Below are positions 54,550 through 63,599 of a DNA stretch of 64,000 nt, piece after piece. The position numbers and the translations under genes are program-made. Each line of letters begins with the position of its first letter. Within the stretch, counting starts at the first letter, position 1. Below the pieces are notes generated by a model, which saw only the letters and a list, made by a program, of their open reading frames with translations, did not search any database and was not told where the DNA came from. The DNA comes from Helianthus annuus (taxonomy: Eukaryota > Streptophyta > Magnoliopsida > Asterales > Asteraceae): NCBI RefSeq assembly GCF_002127325.2, contig NC_035439.2, positions 144,823,473-144,887,472 on the forward strand. Reading direction: 5' to 3'.

Positions 54550-54732
54550 TTTAAATATAAGAGTATTTTGGTCATTTAACAATACTTAACCAAAATATTC
54601 TAACAGTGTTAGAACTTCGGACACAAATGGTTAAAGAAAATGCTTATGGGGACTCAGATCGTTAAACTTTTTGCTTTTGCACTCAAGTGGTTAAAACACA
54701 TAAAACACAGGAACTCAAAAAGTAATTTACTC
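54550..54732 (-). mobile_element. Right arm of a MULE-like MITE
   Basis: It ends CAGGAACTCAAAAAGTAATT then TACTC, the inverse of the arm starting at 35179. It includes GGTCATTTAACA, TCTAACAGTGTTAGA and GGGACTCAGATCGTTAAAC, typical of these MITEs. No clean 9-bp duplication joins the two arms. Confidence 0.5.
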
Positions 54733-55286
54733 TATAATATTTAAAACATATGATAAAATAATTTAAACATATCGTTGACTTTAAAAAAACTTCCCCCGCG
54801 ATTTTTGAACCATCATAATTTTTTCATATATTAATAATATCTTTTAAAAAAACACACACAACATAAAAACAAACATTTTATTAACTTTTATATAAGTTCT
54901 AGATTCAAAGATCACCTCCTAATAACCACATATGTATGATTTTTGTTTCTTAAATTTCATGCATATAATTAGGAGAATTTAACGTTGTTCAAAAGTATTT
55001 TATATATAGGATTCTATGGTTGTTTTAAATCCTAGTAATCATCCCAATATAAAGGTGAATTTAACCAAAATTGGTGAACATTTAAAAATTCGGATGCCAT
55101 GTTAAAAATCTTAAATTAATGGGGATTAATTTAGATACATACTTGTCAAAGTGTTACTTTGATGATTTTCGCAAACATATTATGTAGGAAGTTTTATTAT
55201 CTGATTTAGATTTTTCTATATCCTATATTCAAAGGAAAGAAATGAAAAAGATTTAAAGAGAAATAAGATTAGTAGGAACATCACAT

Positions 55287-56175
55287 ACCAAAACATACTT
55301 GACATTATACTTAAAACAACTAAGTATTCTACACATGGAATGGGATCAAATACAAACACTTAAGTTTGTAAGAACCATAAGAACCAATACATAATTGACA
55401 AGTGTCTATCAATAAAAAATTAGTTTAGGGGTAATTTAGACTTTTTGACCATATTTATTTATAACTAATTAAAAATAATTACAAAAAATATAATCAGCAC
55501 AACACTATATAATTAGCACAACATCATTAATCGTTCTTCATTATCAGCACATCGTCCTCGAATCGTTCTCCATTATCAACATAAACGACATTAGCACAAC
55601 ATCTTCAATCGTTCTCCATTATCAGCACACCAGATGTGCTGATTATATCTACTTTTGGTGTTTGTTTGTATTATTTTGTAATTAACACATAATCAACACC
55701 TTATTAGCACAAATATAAAACACATTTTGTTAACTTTTTTTAAAAAACACTTTTATAAATACAAAAAGGTATAGCAATATGGTACTCATATTAAAGATAA
55801 AAAAATACTTGATTTTATGGTATATATTTTTAAAAAAAATAATGAAGTATATAAAAGTTATTTTAGTTTAAAAAACCTTGGTGGAATTTGTATTTAATAG
55901 AAAATGGTCAAATGACTAGCAATTTTACAAAATTGCCCCTAATTTGTTAGTAGTAATTTTTAATTATAAGAGTTTTATTTATAATCAATATCAACCCTTG
56001 ATTTAAATTAACAATGGTTCAGATCTGTTCTTACGGTTCTTATAATTAGCACTGTTTGTACAGGATCTCAACCCTTCTACACATACCAAAACATACTTGA
56101 CATTATATTTAAAACAACTAATAAGTATTCTACACATACCAACACATACTTGGACATTATACTTAAAACAACAAT
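55287..56175. repeat. Direct repeats flanking a MITE
   Basis: The phrase ACATACCAAAACATACTTGA with following CATTATACTTAAAACAACTA occurs at 55287, 56085 and, diverged, at 56136. A MITE (55368-56042) lies between the first two. Confidence 0.7.
55368..56042. mobile_element. MITE with TAAGAACC terminal motifs
   Basis: The left end GTAAGAACCATAAGAACC and the right end GTTCTTACGGTTCTTAT are inverted. The interior has degenerate repeats of CGTTCTCCATTATCAGCAC (55530-55630). The superfamily is unclear, perhaps Mutator-like. Confidence 0.5.
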
Positions 56176-56330
56176 GTGTGCATAAAGCAAGATCATGTGG
56201 ATGCTTACACACATATATTGCAAAAATCAACAACAAAGATTTCATAGATAATTCAGTTATTGTTAACACCCACCATTGGAAAGCCCATTCATTTCAGAAC
56301 TAGAATATCAAAATATGTACGATTGATGAA

Positions 56331-56405
56331 TTGCAGGCAAATCTCCCTTGGCAGTTAGTGTTAGCAAATGACTTACTAACTGCCAAAGGAGTAGTTACCC
56401 AGTAA
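56331..56405 (-). ncRNA. MIR399: MIR399-type microRNA precursor
   Basis: Transcribed leftwards. The mature arm (56353-56333) begins TGCCAAGGGAGATTTGCC and ends TGC; it differs from classical miR399 by an A-to-G at position 7 and by its last bases. The star arm (56400-56380) begins GGGTAACTACTCC. The arms pair over about 21 nt and continue through TTAGT/ACTAA to a short loop. Upstream on the same strand are a TATA-like CTATAAATT (56486-56478) and a perfect P1BS (56531-56524), in the same order and spacing as at the 60-kb locus. The star arm's complement on the plus strand reads TGCCAAAGGAG, so a transcript from the other strand would also carry a miR399-like seed. Expected role: silencing PHO2 under phosphate starvation. 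Expression is not shown. Confidence 0.8.
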
Positions 56406-56477
56406 TACATTCGTACACTTAAACTTAAACAATCTTTAAAAACACTTGCTTGATAAAACTGTATGTTGGTTTCAAAC

Positions 56478-56486
56478 AATTTATAG
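56478..56486 (-). promoter_or_regulatory. TATA box of the minus-strand MIR399
   Basis: Minus strand CTATAAATT, about 75 bp upstream of the hairpin. Confidence 0.6.
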
Positions 56487-56523
56487 GCTAGCAAGAAGTA
56501 CACCATACACATGCTATATTCTA

Positions 56524-56531
56524 GCATATGC
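56524..56531 (-). promoter_or_regulatory. P1BS element (PHR1-binding motif)
   Basis: GCATATGC fits GNATATNC on both strands and lies about 40 bp upstream of the TATA box of the MIR399 locus. MIR399 genes are known PHR1 targets in plants. Confidence 0.65.
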
Positions 56532-56915
56532 TTCACATATCCCTCTCTCTCCTCATTTGCTAGACAGTGAATTGAGAATGTTTGTGGATAATACTTTTAT
56601 GCTAATGTACTAATCAAACTTTTACAATTTAGAAGGGAACACTGATGCATGCAGATAAAAAAGTATATGTAAAGAAGAAATTTGATGCTGATTTATTACT
56701 TATTCTTTTCTTAGTAGGCCAATGCAGAAAATGCTATGAGGTTCACAAAATCACTTAAAAGTGTTCTAGGTTGGTCAAGATTGAAAATATTATTCTTCTG
56801 TCACTAACATTCTTTGTATACATAAGGATTATTTCCTAAATTATGTCTATAAAAAATGTTATACTACATACAACAGCTCTGATGATTTAAATACATGCTT
56901 GTCCGATATTGACAA

Positions 56916-56945
56916 CTAGTAAATTTCCCTGTGCGTTGCGACGGG
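56916..56945 (-). mobile_element. Helitron 3' end
   Basis: On the minus strand ACCCGTCGCAACGCACAGGG (stem-loop) is followed by AAATTTA, CTAG (56919-56916) and T. The 5' end, to the right, was not found. Confidence 0.5.
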
Positions 56946-57303
56946 TTTGATTTGTAAAGTTACTACCATCTAATGAGAACATATTGACCCGACTTATTTC
57001 TGAAAAAGAGTTTCGTCAAAACGTAGACAAACTAAAAAACTACATAAAAAGAAGTACGAAAACGTATTATATTTGATGCGAATAATTTGTGTAAACCCTT
57101 CGGACCACACAATTATATAAATTATAAAGATGTGAAAATCAATCATTATATACATAATATATTCATGCGTAATCCACACCACCAATGCAAATTGATGTTA
57201 TCATTACAATATACAGAGGAAGGAAACACGTGTAACACTATCCAATTTACAGAGTACTAATTTACAACTTTTCTATGTATAATGGTGCTATATTTCATTC
57301 TTA

Positions 57304-59197
57304 GACCATGTGTAGTGGTTAAACACTATAATGCCCCCATCATGGGGCGTTTTGCGCCATGTGGCGTCCTAGTCAGCAAGGGGGCATTATAGCAAAAGTG
57401 GTGTAGTGGGTATAATGCCCCATAATGCCACATTCAATCATTTTACAATCATTTCACAATTATTTTTTTAATTTAAAACATAAAATAACCTTCATTAATT
57501 TAAAAATGAAATTACATTACTTGAAAAAAAAATAAAAAAAAAAAACTTAAAAAAAAATCGAAAATAAAAAAAAAGCAGAAAATAAAAAAAAAACCGAAAA
57601 AAAGCTGAAAAAAATAAAAAAAAACATAAAAAAATAATATGATCTAGAGTCCATATTTTTCTCTAATTTTTTGGCGACGCATTTGCGCAAGGATCAACGC
57701 ATCGCCTTGTAGGTGGTCGATAGGTTTGGACAAAAACTCGATGTCCTTTTCCATTTGCCTCGCCTCTTGCATCTCGTTAATTTTTTTTGTTTCGGCCACT
57801 CGTTCCTTCATAATCTCATAACGTTGGTGGCCGAGATCTCGAATGTCTTGGAGACGACGGTTCATCTCCTCGAAATCATCCTTTAACTCGAGATCGGAAG
57901 ACGACTCGACCGTTTTTTTCCCGGTTCCCTTTCTTCTACCGGTGGGTCGGGCCAACTCTTCTTGAATGCCCTCGTCCACCGCCTCATTTAAATCAACATT
58001 GCGGGCATCCGATGTCGGAGTTGACGGGTCAACGGAGGATGATGTTTTTGACCTTTTAGCCCGACGTCTACTACTAGACGTCATTGGGTTAACTACCGCC
58101 CACTTTGGACTTTTTCGAAGTAGCTCCCAACACTTGTAGTACGTGAAAGGGCCTTTTGTCCTCTCGAACTCCTCCAAACTCTTCGTTAAAACCCCCACGT
58201 CACCTTCACCGCTCGGCCGATTATCGTAGTTACGTTGGAAGACTTCTTGGAACCCATGACACTTGTTGTTGATGTCGGTCCATTTGCTAGAAATGGAGTC
58301 TTTGTCCCGATGTTCGCCTTGACCCCACGTGCTAAAGAAGAGTGCACGAACCCTATCCCAAAAAACCGGGCCCGTTTGAAAGTTTGCTACAAAAAAAATA
58401 AATAAAAAAATAAGTTGTTTGTTAAAAAATAAAATAACAAAATAAGTAAAATAATATTTATATAAAATAGTTACCGGTCTCTTCGTCCTCCGAAATGTCG
58501 ACATACGCCCGAGTCAACGCGTATTCCTCTTCCTTCGTCCATTTGATTATATTTTTTGTACGCCGCGGTGCGTCCTTATCCTTCTTCTTATGCGACCTTT
58601 TGCCGCGTTTCGATGTTTCTTGCACCGGTTCGGGTTGCGTCTCCGGTACGACTTCCACATCGGGTTCGGCTTCGGGTTGTGACGGTTGAGACCCGCCGGC
58701 TTGACCATAGCCGAAAGTGGGAGGAACAAACGGAGGGGCGCCACTCAAGTAAGCCGCGTAAGTTAAAAAGCTCGGGTCCATGTCTTGAAGGTTGTATGGG
58801 ATTTGCGGTTGGGTTGTGTTCGGGTTTGCGGGTCTACCGGGGACACCAAAAGGAGGGCGGAATGGATGCATGATTGTATAAAAATTAGCAGAAAGTGGGT
58901 TTTTTTTTTTATAAAAGTTGGAAGAAAGTGGGAGAGATAGTGAGTTTTTGTATAAAAAATGATGTGAATGTGGGGTAAATATATATAGTGGGGATTATTT
59001 TAAATTAAAAAAAAAATAAAAGAAAGTTACCGTTTGAAAACGGTCGAAAGATGGTGGCCCCCACATTTTTAAGCGTTATAATTTAAACGCCGAACGGGAT
59101 TTTTTTCGAAAATAACGCCGTAAAACGCCCCCTGTAATGGGGGGTTGGGCGTTTTCGCGCAATTTTTTTAAAAAAAAACGCCCCATTACGCTTGGTC
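57304..59197 (-). mobile_element. PIF/Harbinger element with intact ORF1, no transposase
   Basis: The ends GACCATGTGTAGTGG and CCATTACGCTTGGTC are inverted, with TTA at 57301-57303 and 59198-59200. The 1894 bp encode only the Myb/SANT-like partner protein. A 338-bp MITE with the same ends is at 60665-61002. Confidence 0.85.
57644..58871 (-). CDS. Harbinger ORF1, Myb/SANT-like DNA-binding protein, two exons (379 aa)
   Basis: Exon 1 (58871-58475) starts MHPFRPPFGVPGRPANPNTT, has a proline/glutamine-rich and then basic region, and begins the SANT/trihelix domain (KWTKEEEYALTRAYVDISED). It ends G|GTAACT. The 88-bp intron ends TTTGTAG. Exon 2 (58386-57644) continues in frame with ANFQTGPVFWDRVRALF, the remaining helices (SISSKWTDINNKCHGFQEVF), a basic patch and a charged coiled-coil C-terminus (ELKDDFEEMNRRLQDI). 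The joined frame is 380 codons including stop with no break. It resembles the plant proteins that recruit Harbinger transposase to terminal repeats. Its own element lacks the transposase, which is encoded by a different element at 48-49.5 kb. Confidence 0.8.
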
Positions 59198-59387
59198 TTA
59201 GGATGTCTAAAAATTGTTTTTTTTTTTAATTTTTTAACAAAAAATTTTTCATCTTTTGCAACTTAACTTCACAAAATTTGATTTTTTACTTTTAACCCAA
59301 AATTTCATCTTTTCCAATTTAACCTCACAAGTTTTAACTTTGGCCCCTTTTAATCTTTTGCAAATTTTCGCTGTAAATGTTGCGGGT

Positions 59388-59494
59388 TAACACGGCACAA
59401 CGTGCATGTGTGGTTCAATGTTTTTACGTTTCATTCTAAATTTTGCGAGTTAACATGCCACAACGTACGTGTGTGGTTTAACGTTTCTACGTTG
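59388..59494. repeat. Tandem duplication, unit about 55 bp
   Basis: GCGGGTTAACACGGCACAAC followed by GTGCATGTGTGGTTCAATG repeats as GCGAGTTAACATGCCACAAC followed by GTACGTGTGTGGTTTAACG. Confidence 0.7.
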
Positions 59495-59534
59495 ATTTTT
59501 CCCGTTTGACAGGTTCATCGCATTGATCCTTTAA

Positions 59535-59645
59535 AGGGATCAATGGCGGCCAAACTTTTACAAGTTGGGATTATTGGAGGGAATTTTTGAAGTTGAGATT
59601 ATTATCGGCCAACAGGTAAAACTTAATATTATTAAAATCCAATAT
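59535..59645. mobile_element. Remnant of the foldback family seen at 61.2 kb
   Basis: ATTATCGGCCAACAG and GGCCAAACTTTTACAAGTTG resemble the arms of the inverted repeat at 61201-61485. Only part of one copy remains. Confidence 0.4.
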
Positions 59646-59907
59646 CCCTTTAATATATGTGTTACGACTTGCAACAAATGTCGTATGCTCAAACTTACAT
59701 ACTTAAATGTCATTGTTTAAAGAGGATCTTAATCCAATATGCATACTTGTTTCCATTCATGTCTCTTTGAACCCCAAAGGGCAAGTGGGCCACCCAAATT
59801 TGACTAGCTCAAAAGCTATATTTACAAGACACAAAATGAACCCTATAATGGACATAGATACTTGTAGAATATATACTTAATTGGAAACACACAACAGGAT
59901 GTGCTTA

Positions 59908-59915
59908 GGATATGC
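59908..59915 (+). promoter_or_regulatory. P1BS element (PHR1-binding motif)
   Basis: GGATATGC fits GNATATNC, 36-43 bp before the TATA box of the plus-strand MIR399. Confidence 0.65.
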
Positions 59916-59950
59916 TATATGCATAATACAATAGGATGTTTCTTGCTGCC

Positions 59951-59960
59951 TTATATAACA
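59951..59960 (+). promoter_or_regulatory. TATA box of the plus-strand MIR399
   Basis: TTATATAACA; transcription would start near 59985, about 40 bp before the hairpin. Confidence 0.65.
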
Positions 59961-60020
59961 AGTTCAAAGGAACAACAATTTTTATCGTCCACTTCACGCC
60001 TTTGCTAAAGTGTATGCATG

Positions 60021-60100
60021 CATTGCTGGGCAATTACTCTTTTAGCAGTTAGTAAGCACCAAGCTACCTCTAACTGCCAAAGGAGATTTGCCCTGTAATT
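60021..60100 (+). ncRNA. MIR399: MIR399 microRNA precursor
   Basis: The 3' arm at 60075-60095 starts TGCCAAAGGAGATTTGCCCT and ends G, identical to canonical plant miR399. The 5' arm (60028-60048) starts GGGCAATTACTC and ends TTTTAGCAG. The two pair over the whole mature length with one bulge, one mismatch and one weak pair, then through TTAG/CTAA to a loop of about 16 nt; the lower stem extends to about 60021/60100. TATA and P1BS motifs lie 70 and 110 bp upstream. miR399 is a phosphate-starvation signal moving from shoot to root and silencing PHO2, which raises phosphate uptake. This is the best preserved of the three copies in the window. Confidence 0.93.
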
Positions 60101-60664
60101 CGACTCTACATGTCAACTCATCTTGAATTATTGGGAAACACATTGATTAGGTAGGATTTCGCTTATTGATCATGTGGGGTAGATGATCTATCAGAACGTT
60201 CATATCACATTAACTACTCTTTTGACTTTAATGTCAAATTTCTGTTCACCAGATAGTGATATCTATTTTTTTCGAACGATCAACTTTTATAAAAAAACGT
60301 ATACTAGCAGCCGGAACTCAAACATACAATCAGAAAGTGAAGTTAAACTATTGACTCCACTTTAGCGTTTAAAAAGAGGACCTATTTTTTTATCCATAGA
60401 AAACCTAGAGACTTAATGTCTTCTATCACCTTTGACCCCATGGTTTCTTTGCCCGAGAATATCACCTCGTTTCTCGCTTTCCAAATGCACCAGCACGCTA
60501 TTTAATTGAGTATTTTGATTGTTTCCTCAAATGGCAACATAAAAGTCTTTGATATCATAAATCTTGTCTAGGACATTTGGTATGTTTTGTTTTAGTTTGT
60601 AAGTTGCAAGGTTATACTTTCTTTTAGAAGTGTCTCTATTCTCATGTTAACATTATGTCTGTTA

Positions 60665-61002
60665 GACCATGTGTAGTGGTTAAACAAAATAATGCCCTTA
60701 CCATGGGGCATTATTCGACACGTGGCAGTCCAGTCAGCATGGGGCGTTATTGCAAAAGTGGCGTAGTGGGAATAATGCCTGATAATGCCCCTTCCAATCA
60801 TTAAACAAAAAAAAAGCAAACTATTTTCTCATTGGTGGGTCAAACCCAGTCAACCATTCCACAAACCATGTTAGGCGTTTTATATATAATGCCCCACCAA
60901 TTTTTTTTTTTTCAAAAATAATGCCCTATAATGCCCTATGTAATGGGGAAGGGGGCGTTTTTTTGCCCTATAATGCCCTATAATGCCCCACTACACATGG
61001 TC
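60665..61002. mobile_element. Tourist-like MITE, deletion relative of the Harbinger at 57.3 kb
   Basis: Perfect ends GACCATGTGTAGTGG and CCACTACACATGGTC with TTA on each side (60662-60664 and 61003-61005). The first 120 bp closely follow the left end of 57304-59197; the coding part is gone. Confidence 0.9.
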
Positions 61003-61200
61003 TTAGTAGCAAGTAATGTCAAACTTGCGAAAGTTGATCCGGAACTGGCGCCACCATTCGTATGGCATTTGTAAACAAGCTCCAAACAAAATGTTGGTGA
61101 AAAAAGACATTAGCATGGCAAAGAGTCAAAAAATCAAGGAAAAACGATGAAGAGAAGTTAATACCATCATTTGTGTCCCTATGTTGGGTATTGAATATGT

Positions 61201-61485
61201 AGGTATAATGGATTTTAGTAATTCTAACTATTCACCGTTGGCAGGCAATAGTCTTAACTTCAAAAATAACCAGTGGTGCTCCCACATTTTCAAATATTGT
61301 AAACTAATAGAGCCTTACTATCAGAACCTTAATTTCTTTTTGTCCCCTTGTCCATTTCGGTTTAGTAAAGGTCCATTGGTTTAGAGTATTTAAAAATGTG
61401 GGACCACCACTGGTTAGTTTTGAAGTTCGGACCATTGCTGACCGACGGCTGATAGTTAAGATTATTAAAATCCATCATTCCATTG
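61201..61485. repeat. Long inverted repeat (arms about 110-120 bp)
   Basis: The left arm (61201-61318) and right arm (about 61366-61485) are inverted copies with roughly one mismatch in eight; for example AACCAGTGGTGCTCCCACAT opposes ATGTGGGACCACCACTGGTT. The loop is about 45 bp. It looks like a foldback MITE of a family common in this window's flank, and a transcript would fold into one long hairpin. Confidence 0.75.
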
Positions 61486-61777
61486 AATTATCAATCAAAC
61501 CGATAATGGCTGAAAATGTGAAAAACCAGATGGTGGAAGAAATTTACGAATGTGGAGAAGTTAAACAACACATTATTTTTAAAACTCTCTACTCCAAGAA
61601 CTCAAGGATGAGTTCTTAGTTTATAAGTGTGGTAGAATGATGAGAGATTAATTACTCAAATGGCCGACTCGCATATGGACCGATAGAAATGTGGGAAAAG
61701 AATGAAGAAACGTGAAAACAACTCTACAAAGTAACCATTATAAAATATCTCTTATATATAATTTGGTTTTATTTAAA

Positions 61778-61812
61778 CTAGTGGTTTCGAAACCGGCGCG
61801 TTGCGCCGGGAT
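61778..61812 (-). mobile_element. Helitron 3' end with a near-perfect hairpin
   Basis: On the minus strand CCCGGCGCAACGCGCCGG forms the terminal hairpin, followed after TTTCGAAACCA by CTAG (61781-61778) and T. The element extends rightwards; its 5' end was not found before the window edge. Confidence 0.6.
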
Positions 61813-61829
61813 TCCTCACCCTACTCGTG

Positions 61830-63590
61830 CGTTATGGTTGGATTAAACCAATACAAAACAGCTATGAGTATTAATCAAACGAATTCAAATAGATCAAAGC
61901 CATCAAAAACATAATAAACCAATATAGAACAATTGTTGAGCTACATGAAACCCAAATCAAATAACCTTATGACTTAAAAAGTGTACCACTCTTATGTATG
62001 CTGGGCCAAGAGGTCGGTGCCAGTGAGTGCGTTTGGCAGCAATCTTGCCTGGATTCTGGAGCAGCAGGGGAGTTCATCTTCTCACTTGATTCTTAGTCTG
62101 CACAGTTTAAGGTCAACCAAAAAGGTAACAATTTTATATGATTTGCGATGAACTTAGAATAATACTATGTGTATTAAAAATGTATATCATTTGAAGTAGA
62201 GAAACGGCTGAAATGAAGCGGGTTAATGGGTAAAAAAAATCAAAAGCCAGCTGTAGTGTATTTGACTGTTTACAAATTTTCCCATTTAAAAGAAACTATC
62301 TTATCAATCTAACTACATATTGTTTAGAAAAAGGCCCTACATAATGATTTGAGAAGCAACTCACTTGTTAACAGGCTGCATAGTAACTTAAAAAAATCTA
62401 CATGTGTGCAAGATATCCAGTTCTAGAGCTGTAAGCTCAATTTAATACCAATAATCAAACTACCTATTCAATTGCTAAGCTAATTTAAAGAATGGATTTA
62501 TAAACAATACTTCAAAATATAACAAAGAAAGTACATTGTGGGACATAATAACCATAACATAAGAAGAAAATGGACAGTTTCCTTTGTTGTAATGACAAAC
62601 TAAAAGCAAATGCAATCCAATCACATAATGTTAATATGAAGTCATGGCATTTTTTTGAGTTGCATACATAAGAACTTTACAAACCTCAATGTAGAACTGA
62701 GCTCATGATAAAGTGAACTCGTTCTCACCAATTTTACAAACTTCACCAGATCACGTGAATTTATTTAGCAAAAAAAAAAAACTGATGTAAGTAGCACATA
62801 TGTTCTCCAAGTGGCTCAGACTACAATATCTACAAACAAAAGAAAAAGAATACTATAGATTTGATGTTACCTTTGAAATAGGACTTGTTCTTGGTATGAA
62901 CACATTTTCATTGAATAATAAAAAAGACATTTTCATTCCTGCCAATTTTGTTTCTTCTTGATTTATATATAGATCAAATCTTCATTGTAAATACTGTATT
63001 GGCCAATTAGTAAGCATTCCAGTTCCTTTGTTCTTTTCTCATCTCCATCAATCAATCTTCAATTGAACAAAACCAGATACAACCCTAAACAATCATAAGA
63101 ATGCCAACCAATACAACAAATAAAACATAATGCTTCCAATTTTGAGAGAACGTAATAGGCAGCCTAACCTTCCAATTCCACCATAAGAACGTGTGAAGCA
63201 AAAATTAATATAAAAGAACCAAAAAAACAACAATTATATTCTTTCGACTGTGGAGTAGTCTGTTGAAGAAGAGGGTAAGTTGGAAGAAGGAATTTCTAAG
63301 TAGGTTGTTTCAACTTTATGATCATCTTTTACTTTTTCATATATCCTATTAGATTTTTTAGTGTGTATAAAAGGAGCAACCCTTTTTTTATAAAACATAA
63401 TCAGTTTTATTGCAGCCATCGGAACCTCACTCAAGTAATAGATAGTAAGATGCAAAGATGGTTGAAAACTGATTATCTTCAACTTTAATTATCAGTTATG
63501 AGACAATCGTTTCCAAGACACAAATCCAAAGAATTATATAATAATTTAATTGGGCAAAAGAACATAAAAGGAGCACCTTTAATCCTAAAA
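61830..63590. other. No assured gene; AT-rich, possible 3' exons of the edge gene
   Basis: On the minus strand 63482-63237 has a frame (AAIKLIMFYKKRVAPFIHTK ... YLEIPSSNLPSSSTDYSTVE) that could be a terminal exon of the gene entering from the right, but no splice partner is clear. Otherwise nothing recognisable. Confidence 0.3.
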
Positions 63591-63599
63591 TCCAATACA

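Noticed and set aside
35179..54732. A single 19.5-kb MULE
   Set aside because: The arms match inversely but no clean 9-bp duplication was found, and the interior is explained by (TA)n insertions; kept only as an inference about the original MITE.
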